A stretch of DNA of 12,447 nt from Desulfatirhabdium butyrativorans (GTDB taxonomy: Bacteria > Desulfobacterota > Desulfobacteria > Desulfobacterales > JAIFKL01): NCBI GenBank assembly GCA_022736535.1, contig DZCT01000114.1, forward strand, positions 1 through 12,447. Direction: 5' to 3'. Shown here piece after piece: positions 7,901 through 12,447 of the stretch. The notes beneath the pieces were generated by a model, which worked only from the letters and a program-made list of their open reading frames with translations, was not told where the DNA came from and ran no database searches. The stretch's first letter is position 1. Each line of letters begins with the position of its first letter. The translations under genes and the position numbers were made by a program.

Positions 7901-9890
7901 TCTGGAGCCGGGTCTGAAGATCAGCGGAAGGGTTTCAGATGAGCAAAATTCACCCGTTCAGGGCGTAAGCGTCATTGCGGTTTCAAGAGAGAAAAACTTT
8001 GAGGGAAAAGCCCTTAGCGATAAAGACGGTTTTTATGAAATCACTCATGCTCCCGATGCCTCGGATTACTCAGTGACAGCCTTTTCGGAAGACTACATCA
8101 CTCAGGAAAAGCCGATTTCCTCTCCCGGCTGGGGTGTTGACTTCATTCTTGAAACAGGCGGTTTTCTCAGAGGAGAAGTTACAGACAGGTACAGCCTCAA
8201 GGCTGTGGCTGAGGCATGGGTTGAGGTTTATTCGGAACAGTTCGGAGTTGTCTCTGATGTCAGCGCATCTGCAAAAACGGACAAAAACGGCAGGTATGAG
8301 ATAAAAGGTCTGAGACAATATGATGAAGGCAGAGAGATAGAAGACTATATCATCACTGTGTATTCAGATGCCTATGCGCCTCAGTCTGTGAGCGGAAAGA
8401 AAAGCGGCGACACAGCAGATTTTTTGCTTACAGGCAGAAACATATATCTGCTCGATCCTTCGGGAATGGTGATGGAAATTAAGAGCGCGCTTTCAGGGAC
8501 GGTCGCGGATGCTGAGGGAAATTCTCTGCCCGGGGTCATATTGGACATTTTCATAACAGACGGCAATTTTGTTCAGAGTGTGATCTCAGGAAGCAACGGA
8601 ACTTTCAGCGTTGAAAATCTGTCTTCTGACGCAACATATCAGTTGAGATTCACAAACGAGGAAACCATGCAGGTTCAGTGGGCAGGAGAAGGAGACATCG
8701 GCTTTGACGAGCCTGATCCTGAAGCTGATACGAATCCTGAAAATGCAAAAAGTTACGATGCCCTCGGCGTGATGATAAACTTCAGATTCAGCGCATCTCC
8801 TGCCCGCTCCGGCGGTACGCAGTCCGGCAATATGCGTTCAGCGCGGGAGGGAAGCCGGGTGAGAGACCTTCGGGTACTGCCCTCCGAATCGCTGTTCCGC
8901 ACGCCGAATATTACGGCTGTCTGGGACATCTCCGGCGAAAATTCCGAAGAGAAGTATTACTATGTATTCAACAAAAATTCCGATCATGAGCTTACAAAAC
9001 GCAATGTCCCCCGAATCCGTCCCATGGCAGCACGGCGGGCAGTCAGCTCTGACATCATTGCCGACGATATTCCTTATTACTGCCATGTCGCGCCGGTGGA
9101 TGGGAGAGGCAGAATCGGTGAGACAGAGCAGGTTTTCTTTCGTATTGACACGGTTGCGCCTTCCTGTCCGAATGTGACGATGCCGAAAAAAACATCGGAT
9201 CAGTATGTCTCCGTAGGACTGGGTGCGACAGGCGCGTCGGAAATGTATCTCAGCAATACCGCTTACGGAGAAGACGGGAAATGGGAACGCTGGAAAAAGA
9301 GTGCGGAATGGAAACTGACTCAGGGGGAAGGCGAAAAGAAGATATATGTTCTGTTCAGAGACAGAGCCGGAAATACAGCGAGGGCACTGGGGACGACTGA
9401 AAAAACAGACTCTCTGCCGGATGAGTACCGCATCATCGCGGGATGCGGTTTAAACGGAAGAATCAGTCCGAGCGGCTATGTCTCAGTGAACCAGGGAGAC
9501 AATCAGACATTTGCCCTGCTGCCTGATGAGGGATATGAAACAGACAAACTCTTTATTAACGGCAAATCAGAGCCGGTCAGCGGCGACAGCTATACGTTCC
9601 GAAATGTGTATGAAGACGCTTCCATTGCCGTGACATTCAGAGCAAAAGTCATCATCACGTACAGCATCACTGCGGTCTGCGGACCCGGGGGAACTGTCAC
9701 CCCTTCCGGAGAAGTCATTGTCGTCAAAGGCGAAGACATCAGTTTTTCAATCACGCCGGATGAAGGATATGGCATAGACAGCGTGCTGTTGGATGGAAAA
9801 AAAGTGAGACAAAGCGATGACGGCATGTTCAACTTTATAAATGTCTCACAGAACCATGCGTTGTATATGACGTTTAAATCAAAGGGGTAG
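1980..9890 (+). CDS. Giant secreted multidomain protein: cohesin, cadherin-like, PKD, beta-helix, carboxypeptidase-regulatory-like and InlB-repeat domains
   Basis: The protein has 2,636 residues. A signal peptide (residues 1-26, cleavage after SFA) leads into a cohesin-like domain (28-158, IDIQVTYNPELFEVTG). Then come a tandem cadherin-like domain (160-256, ending VNDAP), CADG (257-351), a cadherin-like unit (352-443), another (444-555), the WQY...RFVP...AWD module (556-695), PKD (697-776, YTWDFGD) and a right-handed beta-helix (778-1128, GGGIYNQG repeats, ending IDIGAYEF). After these lie CADG (1129-1227), four 94-residue repeats (1228-1603), seven carboxypeptidase-regulatory-like sandwiches (1600-2270), an Ig-like linker (2271-2482, IDTVAPS, FRDRAGN) and two divergent InlB B-repeats (2483-2634). 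No enzyme motif, transmembrane helix or sorting signal is seen after the signal peptide, and the protein ends directly on the last repeat. I infer an extracellular adhesin or scaffold; the ligand is unknown. It follows gene 1 by 115 bp. The start is GTG 1980 or ATG 1989. Confidence 0.9.
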   Translation: MKKMKRYLKYFLFTMIAFLSAGQSFAQEEIRVVSSSVLTVPVALTQETEIRSIDIQVTYNPELFEVTGIDFTGGIFENQNDYVQEHKIVSAEGRCSIVIYSTGNLIRTKGDAVFLKLSVRGTEGAHSSLTLSKFDVNDQPAAGGFSINDKIFQSISFLVNHRPVAESGSLTTDEDTNASGILTVDDNDSDTLNFHIVSDPAKGKVEITDAATGGYVYKPGLNENGTDSFTYLVNDDFSDSDIASITVTIRSVNDAPLFTSTPSTAAEQNSLYTYSITTSDVDADDTLKITAPQLPSWLTLTHNGNGSAILSGTPSDADVGNNEVILEVKDGAGSTDTQSFVILVKDVNDPPLITGHKHLSMLENTGMTLTLDHLSVQDPDNRFPQDFTLTVDDGENYSRYGNTISPFPDFEGILTVPVKVNDGEADSNIFSVNITVTRVNKPPAAEAQTLTCSEDAEIAVTLTGADSDDDSLSYFISALPKNGSLYLMSGGVRGEKISQIPTLLDSEYPRVIYAPPTDGNGDAYGDFGFRVNDRTEDSVEALITVNVTPVNDSPVLNEGRYASLSDMNENDVAASGDTVSAFVSGLITDPDTGSPENAVTVVSADNSGGMWQYALSGADWQNFGDALGENQALLLGGESKVRFVPNQDWSGTAGFVFRAWDRTFGNEGEIVNISETGGTAAFSSGTNTAMLVVHALSVSGLRAENDSPTLIGTETHFTAFAEIGSHITYTWDFGDASNAEGASVAHVYSDLGVYTATVAAQNSVSTVRTSTFVTVCSDALTVSNDGDSGKGSLRYAIENICEKGSITFSSELPRSTVIVVNSPLNLNKDMSIRNQDVPNLTVSGDKKKRIFEIEPNVAVEMEGLTIAEGYAEDGLGGGIYNQGILTLNNCTLFGNSADAGSAAIDSEGRVILYAGAARDNIEDSFTVTGIGAGAVLNTGIITLTQCTLSGNISRAGDRIGEGTLAGGIFNSGEMRMRHCTLAANMAEKKSAELIGVGGLCNFLGNVSIEHSLIAENTGDNGADAYGIFISGGWNLVGDGTGSQGWEEEKGDIIGAKENPVDPMLGELADKGGLTQTQALLTGSPATDAGNPNFNIPPVFDQRGKEDFPRVHDGNGDGKAVIDIGAYEFSFGFITTPLRYVNKGEAYHYAVMTTGLGLLTNHAVTAAKPLPEWLTLKDNRDGTASLSGMPASEDVGEHPVELQLENLVTGMRDFQVFTVTVVDVNIAPHITGQRDLETKQETSLTVTLNDLTVNDPDNIFPNDFMLTLGDGDNCTREGNTVTPNAGFIGLLRIPATVNDGKDESDVFFLTVSVTAVEKNTPPQIAAQRDLETKQETSLTITLNDLTVNDPDNIFPNDFTLTLGDGDNYIREGNTVTPNAGFVGLLKIPATVNDGKDESNVFFLTVYVTAVEKNTPPQIAAQRDLQTKQETSLTITLNDLTVNDPDNIFPNDFTLTLGDGDNCTRESNTVTPNAGFIGLLRIPATVNDGKDNSNVFFLTVSVTAVEKNTPPQIAGQRDLETKQETSLTITLNDLTVSDPDNIFPDDFTLTLGDGDNYTREGGTVTPNAGFTGLLKIPATVSDGKDESNVFFLTVSVSQAENVQIISGALRFPENALPGETARITAFSAFRNSGSDVQIAYEGAPEVPYAINGLLHADDYIVSAESDSYKKRYYDGSERGSESRKDAKALQTGSSEAEAVRFVLEPGLSVSGRIIDADSGTGLAGIAVEAWSDISDSGKVVLSSADGSYIIRGLKSAADFKIAAWKTNAAPFFYNSEKTVREQKDASPVSLENGSQENIVIEVREEKDIHGAIRDQAGNPVPRVWVYAKSESRNTEHGVFSDSDGTYRIVGLPVADDYKVSVQPENGSSYLPEEKENVSMDSDTDFTLRYRETYKIAGTVRDGYGNDISDVDVEIVSNSGKFYAWSLNGEGIQGYEITGIPPGDDYVIRARPPEASDYAVFTSGSIAIREDMNRDIILEPGLKISGRVSDEQNSPVQGVSVIAVSREKNFEGKALSDKDGFYEITHAPDASDYSVTAFSEDYITQEKPISSPGWGVDFILETGGFLRGEVTDRYSLKAVAEAWVEVYSEQFGVVSDVSASAKTDKNGRYEIKGLRQYDEGREIEDYIITVYSDAYAPQSVSGKKSGDTADFLLTGRNIYLLDPSGMVMEIKSALSGTVADAEGNSLPGVILDIFITDGNFVQSVISGSNGTFSVENLSSDATYQLRFTNEETMQVQWAGEGDIGFDEPDPEADTNPENAKSYDALGVMINFRFSASPARSGGTQSGNMRSAREGSRVRDLRVLPSESLFRTPNITAVWDISGENSEEKYYYVFNKNSDHELTKRNVPRIRPMAARRAVSSDIIADDIPYYCHVAPVDGRGRIGETEQVFFRIDTVAPSCPNVTMPKKTSDQYVSVGLGATGASEMYLSNTAYGEDGKWERWKKSAEWKLTQGEGEKKIYVLFRDRAGNTARALGTTEKTDSLPDEYRIIAGCGLNGRISPSGYVSVNQGDNQTFALLPDEGYETDKLFINGKSEPVSGDSYTFRNVYEDASIAVTFRAKVIITYSITAVCGPGGTVTPSGEVIVVKGEDISFSITPDEGYGIDSVLLDGKKVRQSDDGMFNFINVSQNHALYMTFKSKG
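3033..3308 (+). repeat. Divergent single copy of the 94-residue repeat in gene 2
   Basis: The encoded stretch (residues 352-443) starts LITGHKHLSMLENTGMTLTL and contains VQDPDNRFPQDFTLTVDDGE, GNTISPFPDFEG and KVNDGEADSNIFSVNITV. It aligns along its whole length with the four tandem units at 5661-6788 but is clearly diverged. It also follows a CADG domain ending VNDPP, as the array follows a CADG domain ending VNIAP. The CADG plus repeat pair therefore seems to have been duplicated as a block before the second copy was amplified. Confidence 0.75.
4308..5363 (+). other. Parallel beta-helix region in gene 2
   Basis: The segment opens with LTVSNDGDSGKGSLRYAIEN, the usual entry of CSLREA-type / right-handed beta-helix proteins. 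It continues with repeated rungs of the form G-G-I-[YF]-N-x-G-x-[LM]-x-[LM]-x-x-C-T-[LF] (GGGIYNQGILTLNNCTLFGN, GAVLNTGIITLTQCTLSGN, GGIFNSGEMRMRHCTLAAN). It closes with PATDAGNPNF, FDQRG and IDIGAYEF. This closing motif is common to bacterial beta-helix surface proteins. The recurring Cys at one rung position would stack as a Cys ladder inside the helix. Pectin-lyase-like folds can be enzymes, but I see no catalytic residues that I could assign. Confidence 0.75.
5661..6788 (+). repeat. Four tandem 282-bp cadherin-like repeats in gene 2
   Basis: The repeats start at 5661, 5943, 6225 and 6507, each exactly 282 bp (94 residues). The Gln codon of QRDL recurs at 5673, 5955, 6237 and 6519. Each unit reads QRDL[EQ]TKQETSL...NDLTV..., then NDPDNIFP, then TLGDGDN[CY], and ends VNDGKD.S.VFFLTV. 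Acidic DPDN and DGDN motifs fit calcium-binding cadherin-like sandwiches. Copies 1 and 3 share NCT and GLLRIP; copies 2 and 4 share NY and GLLKIP. Copy 4 diverges over its last dozen residues. High nucleotide identity, including at silent positions, points to recent expansion. Confidence 0.95.
9428..9881 (+). repeat. Two divergent InlB B-repeats at the C-terminus of gene 2
   Basis: Two units of about 75 residues occur: YRIIAGCGLNGRISPSGYVS and YSITAVCGPGGTVTPSGEVI. Each is followed by a GD/GED turn, a PDEGY motif, a DKLFINGK or DSVLLDGK strand, and a final aromatic-rich strand (TFRNV...AVTF, NFINV...YMTF). This is the pattern of the divergent InlB B-repeat / bacterial repeat family, often found near the ends of surface proteins. 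Both copies keep one Cys in the first strand. Confidence 0.75.
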
Positions 9891-9891
9891 T

Positions 9892-9980
9892 GCGGACACG
9901 CTTCGCACAGTCCTGTAGAACGGGTTTAAAACCCGTTTTACTCTCCGGAGCCGGCACGGCGGACACGCTTCGCTTAGTCC
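9892..9980 (+). repeat. Direct repeat flanking a palindrome, intergenic element
   Basis: Two 22-base copies, 9892-9913 and 9959-9980, share 20 of 22 bases (common core GCGGACACGCTTCGC then AGTCC). They flank the palindrome at 9915-9941 and a CTCCGGAG palindrome at 9943-9950. The second copy with its right flank can fold as GGCGGAC...GTCCACC with one mismatch, around an inner AAGCG/CGCTT-type hairpin. From memory, similar GTAGGGTGG/hairpin sequences are abundant between genes in some filamentous bacteria and cyanobacteria. That match is recollection, not a search result. A REP-like element is the best description. Confidence 0.75.
9915..9941 (+). repeat. 27-base near-perfect palindrome downstream of gene 2
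   Basis: Bases 9915-9927 (GTAGAACGGGTTT) pair with 9929-9941 around a single central A. There are 13 base pairs, one of them G-T. The sequence starts 25 bases after the gene 2 stop codon. A hairpin with AAACCCG and only a TTTT within the stem is a weak candidate for a transcription terminator; a repeat-family unit is the alternative. Confidence 0.8.
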
Positions 9981-10001
9981 ACCCTACGACTCAACTACTG
10001 C

Positions 10002-10007
10002 AAAGGA
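10002..10007 (+). promoter_or_regulatory. Ribosome-binding site of tpsA
   Basis: AAAGGA at 10002-10007 lies 6 bases before the ATG at 10014. Together with the signal peptide that follows, it fixes this start. Confidence 0.75.
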
Positions 10008-10013
10008 ATTGCA

Positions 10014-12335
10014 ATGAGAAAAATTTTCTTCCGGATCCTTATCTGTCTTGTGTTTTCAACGACTGCTGCTGACCGGCTTTATGCACAGATTGTTTTAGAC
10101 GGCACCATGGGCACCGCAGGCGAGATAAAGGGACCGGTCTATGACATCAAAGCCGGATACGGCAAACAGGCAGGCGCAAATTTGTTTCACAGTTTCGGGC
10201 AGTTCAATATCTCATCGGGCGAGATCGCAGATTTCCGGGTGTCTCCCACAATTCAGAACATTATCAGCCGGGTCACGGGCGGCGAATTTTCCAGCATTGA
10301 CGGGACGTTGCGCTCCACGCTTTCGGGAAGTTCAGAAATTTCCGGCGCAAATCTTTATCTCCTGAATCCTGCCGGCGTGATGTTCGGACCCAACGCGAGA
10401 TTAGACATCGGCGGCTCTTTTCATGTCAGCACTGCCGACTATCTGCGGATGGGAAAAAATGAGCGATTCAATGCTGTTGAAGATGTCGAACCCCTTTCAG
10501 CCGCGGCTCCGGAGGCTTTCGGATTTTTAGACTCAGATGTCGCTTCCATCTCGGTGGAAGGCAGAGGAAAAATTACAAAACAGGAGTGGGAGAACAATTC
10601 TTCGGGGCTTCGCGTGGAACCGGGAAATACGCTGTCTTTCATCGGCGGAGACATTGAAGTTAAAAACGGCGCGTATTACAACGATGAAAAAGCAGGAGAC
10701 ATTGCCGCGCCTGAAGGTCGGATTAACATGGCAGGCCTTGCATCGCCGGGAGAAGTGATTCTCGGAGACGCTGATGTGGATGTCTCATCGTTTCAGACAA
10801 TGGGAAACATCACCCTGTCTGACAATGCCACTGTTTCCGTCAGCGGCAATCGCTCAGGAGATATTTTTATCAGAACCGGCGAGTTTTTTGCTTATAACAA
10901 CAGTTCCGTAGAAGCAGACACAACAGGCGATGGAAACGGCGGTGTGACGGACATTCAGGCGGATAAACTTTCGCTCAAGTCAAGCGATATTTTCAGCGAC
11001 ACGAAAGGCAAGGGCAGGGGCGGAGATATTTCCATCCGGGTTTCAGGAACTGCCCTGATCTCTGATTTAAGTCTGATTTTTGCCGATGCCACAGGACAAG
11101 GCGCTGATACGGGTTCCGCAGGAAGCGTTTTCATTGAAGCAGAAAATATCTCATTAAACAACAGTGCTGTTTCCAGTGAGACTTACGGAAAAAGCAGCGG
11201 CGGAACTGTGACATTGAGCGCCGGAGAGTCCGTTGATCTGTCTGATTACGGAAAGATTTTTGCCGGATCAATGGGACAAAAGACAGATAGCGGCGCGGGC
11301 GCAGGCGGAACTGTGCTGATAGAGACAAGACATCTTTCCTTGTCGGAGGAAAGTTTCATTTCTACTGACACATACAAAGACGGCAGGGGCGGAAACATTA
11401 CGGTTACGGGTCCCGGGGAATTATCTGCCGAATCTGTTCATATCACATCAGACAGCAGGATTTACGCGGGGACAAAAGATGCCGGTCAGGGCGGGACGGT
11501 TTTGCTGGAAACAGACACGCTTTCTTTATCAGACAAGGGAAAAATTGACAGCGAATCTCTCAGCATGGAGACAGACGCCGGCACTGCAGGAGATATTCGC
11601 ATCACAGCGAAAGATGTCTCACTGAGAGAGCAGAGCGTGATGACTGCAAACACACAGGGACCCGGCAGCGCCGGTTCGATTATCATAGACACGGACAGGC
11701 TTGTATTAAACAGCGAGTCAGCGATTTCCTCGGCAAGCACATCCGAAAATGCGGGCGGAGACGCGGGAACGATCAATGTTCGAGCGGCTGATGCTGTTTC
11801 TCTGTCTCACAGCAAGATTACGACTCAGGCAGAGGATGCAGGAAAAGGGCAGATAGACATTCAGACCGGCAACGAACTGTATTTGTTCGACAGTGAAATC
11901 AGCACGAGCATTAAAAAAGGCGAAAACGACGCGGGCAACATCACGCTCACTCAAGGTTTTCTGATTCTGAACAGAAGCGATGTGGTAGCAAATGCCTATC
12001 AGGGAAGGGGCGGAAATATCAGTATCAAGGCCGAGGAGGCATTTATCCGCTCTTCGGACAGCAAGGTGGATGCCTCATCGCGGTTGGGAATTGACGGCAC
12101 GGTCTATGTTGAAGCGCCGGATGAGAATGTCAGCGGCAGTCTGACGCTTCTGCCCAAAGATTTTACGGATGCTGCCCGATGGCTCGGAACTCCCTGCGCG
12201 CTGAGAACCGACCGAGGCATGAGCCGATTTGTGATAACCGGACCCGATGCGTTTCTTGCTCCTTTGGATGACCTTTCGCCAAGCCCTGTACCTTCATGTT
12301 TTGAAGATAAACTGTATAAAGAATCCGCATTTTGA
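10014..12335 (+). CDS. Two-partner secretion exoprotein (TpsA), filamentous haemagglutinin N-terminal domain protein
   Basis: The protein has 773 residues. A signal peptide (1-24, cleavage after LYA) precedes the TPS/haemagglutination-activity domain (about 25-270). That domain contains FHSFGQFNI, ANLYLLNPAGVMFG with the NPxG motif at N118-G121, and GGSFHVSTADYL. The rest (about 270-700) is a repetitive beta-helix passenger with recurring G-x-G-G-[DNT]-I turns followed by a short strand and S-x-I-x-[ST]. The C-terminus (about 715-773) has TPCALRTDRGMSRFVITG, like the tail of cyanobacterial-style TPS exoproteins, so the protein appears complete and short for the family. TPS exoproteins cross the outer membrane through a POTRA-containing TpsB pore; none is in the window. 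The only two Cys after the signal peptide are C728 and C762. Role by family: adhesion or surface structure. The ligand is not deducible. Confidence 0.92.
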   Translation: MRKIFFRILICLVFSTTAADRLYAQIVLDGTMGTAGEIKGPVYDIKAGYGKQAGANLFHSFGQFNISSGEIADFRVSPTIQNIISRVTGGEFSSIDGTLRSTLSGSSEISGANLYLLNPAGVMFGPNARLDIGGSFHVSTADYLRMGKNERFNAVEDVEPLSAAAPEAFGFLDSDVASISVEGRGKITKQEWENNSSGLRVEPGNTLSFIGGDIEVKNGAYYNDEKAGDIAAPEGRINMAGLASPGEVILGDADVDVSSFQTMGNITLSDNATVSVSGNRSGDIFIRTGEFFAYNNSSVEADTTGDGNGGVTDIQADKLSLKSSDIFSDTKGKGRGGDISIRVSGTALISDLSLIFADATGQGADTGSAGSVFIEAENISLNNSAVSSETYGKSSGGTVTLSAGESVDLSDYGKIFAGSMGQKTDSGAGAGGTVLIETRHLSLSEESFISTDTYKDGRGGNITVTGPGELSAESVHITSDSRIYAGTKDAGQGGTVLLETDTLSLSDKGKIDSESLSMETDAGTAGDIRITAKDVSLREQSVMTANTQGPGSAGSIIIDTDRLVLNSESAISSASTSENAGGDAGTINVRAADAVSLSHSKITTQAEDAGKGQIDIQTGNELYLFDSEISTSIKKGENDAGNITLTQGFLILNRSDVVANAYQGRGGNISIKAEEAFIRSSDSKVDASSRLGIDGTVYVEAPDENVSGSLTLLPKDFTDAARWLGTPCALRTDRGMSRFVITGPDAFLAPLDDLSPSPVPSCFEDKLYKESAF

Positions 12336-12349
12336 TTCCCCATGTTCCG

Positions 12350-12358
12350 AGGAGGTGA
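12350..12358 (+). promoter_or_regulatory. Strong ribosome-binding site of the last gene
   Basis: AGGAGGTGA at 12350-12358 is a near-full anti-16S match. Its AGGAGG core ends 6 bases before the ATG at 12362. It is much stronger than the sites before gene 2 and tpsA, as expected for a well-expressed metabolic gene. Confidence 0.9.
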
Positions 12359-12361
12359 ACC

Positions 12362-12447
12362 ATGAAAGAATCTTTAGGCACGACAGGCTTGATATTGAAT
12401 GAGCCGTTGCTCTGGGAAAAGGGAAAAAAAGGAAGACAGGGTTTTTC
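12362..12447 (+). CDS. gcvPB: Probable glycine dehydrogenase (decarboxylating) subunit 2, 5' end only
   Basis: Only 28 complete codons are present before the window ends. They read MKESLGTTGLILNEPLLWEK followed by GKKGRQGF. The pattern G-T-[ST]-G-L-I-x-N-E-P-L-L-[WF]-E-x-[GS]-x-x-G-R-x-G-[FY] is how I remember the N-terminus of the split P-protein subunit 2 of the glycine cleavage system. That subunit carries the PLP-binding lysine, decarboxylates glycine and passes the aminomethyl group to the lipoyl arm of GcvH in the cytoplasm. The start is set by the strong ribosome-binding site at 12350. It lies 26 bp after tpsA, with no other gcv gene upstream in the window. No catalytic residue is visible in this fragment, so the call rests on N-terminal resemblance only. 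Confidence 0.65.
   Translation, partial: MKESLGTTGLILNEPLLWEKGKKGRQGF

Overview
The window carries four genes, all on the + strand and close together: the 3' part of a large secreted modular protein (frameshifted as given), a 2,636-residue secreted multidomain protein, a complete small filamentous-haemagglutinin-type exoprotein (TpsA), and the first 28 codons of what looks like the P-protein subunit 2 of glycine decarboxylase. About 94% of the window is coding. The two gaps, 115 and 123 bp, are filled with hairpin-forming repeats. No stretch over 300 bases lacks a gene.

Organism: base composition is near 50% GC. The signal peptides are Gram-negative in style and the TpsA protein implies an outer membrane. 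Cohesin and dockerin modules combined with cadherin-like, PKD, CADG and carboxypeptidase-regulatory-like domains, beside a split glycine-cleavage P-protein, suggest a Desulfobacterota (deltaproteobacterial) genome, perhaps of the filamentous or multicellular sulfate-reducing type. This is inferred from protein style only.

Layout: 1-1864 is gene 1. It has GYAWS/GWI repeats, a module whose core reads WQY...RFVP...AWD, a carboxypeptidase-like beta-sandwich, a dockerin-like pair, a cohesin-like domain and a terminal EF-hand loop. Its frame breaks at 690-693. 1865-1979 holds a 28-bp inverted repeat with nested hairpins. 1980-9890 is gene 2: signal peptide, N-terminal cohesin, cadherin/CADG domains, the same WQY/AWD module as gene 1, PKD, a right-handed beta-helix, CADG, four near-identical 282-bp repeats, seven carboxypeptidase-regulatory-like domains and two divergent InlB B-repeats. 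9891-10013 holds a near-perfect palindrome flanked by a direct repeat. 10014-12335 is tpsA. A probable gcvPB starts at 12362.

How they may work together: genes 1 and 2 share a homologous module and both carry cohesin-like domains. Gene 1 also carries dockerin-like elements, so the pair may form a non-cellulosomal extracellular scaffold. TpsA is a third secreted beta-helix protein, but its expected TpsB transporter is not in the window. The probable gcvPB is metabolic and appears functionally unrelated although it lies only 26 bp downstream. The strongest leads are the cohesin/dockerin pairing, the A-B-A-B structure of the repeat array, the frameshift and the two intergenic hairpin elements.
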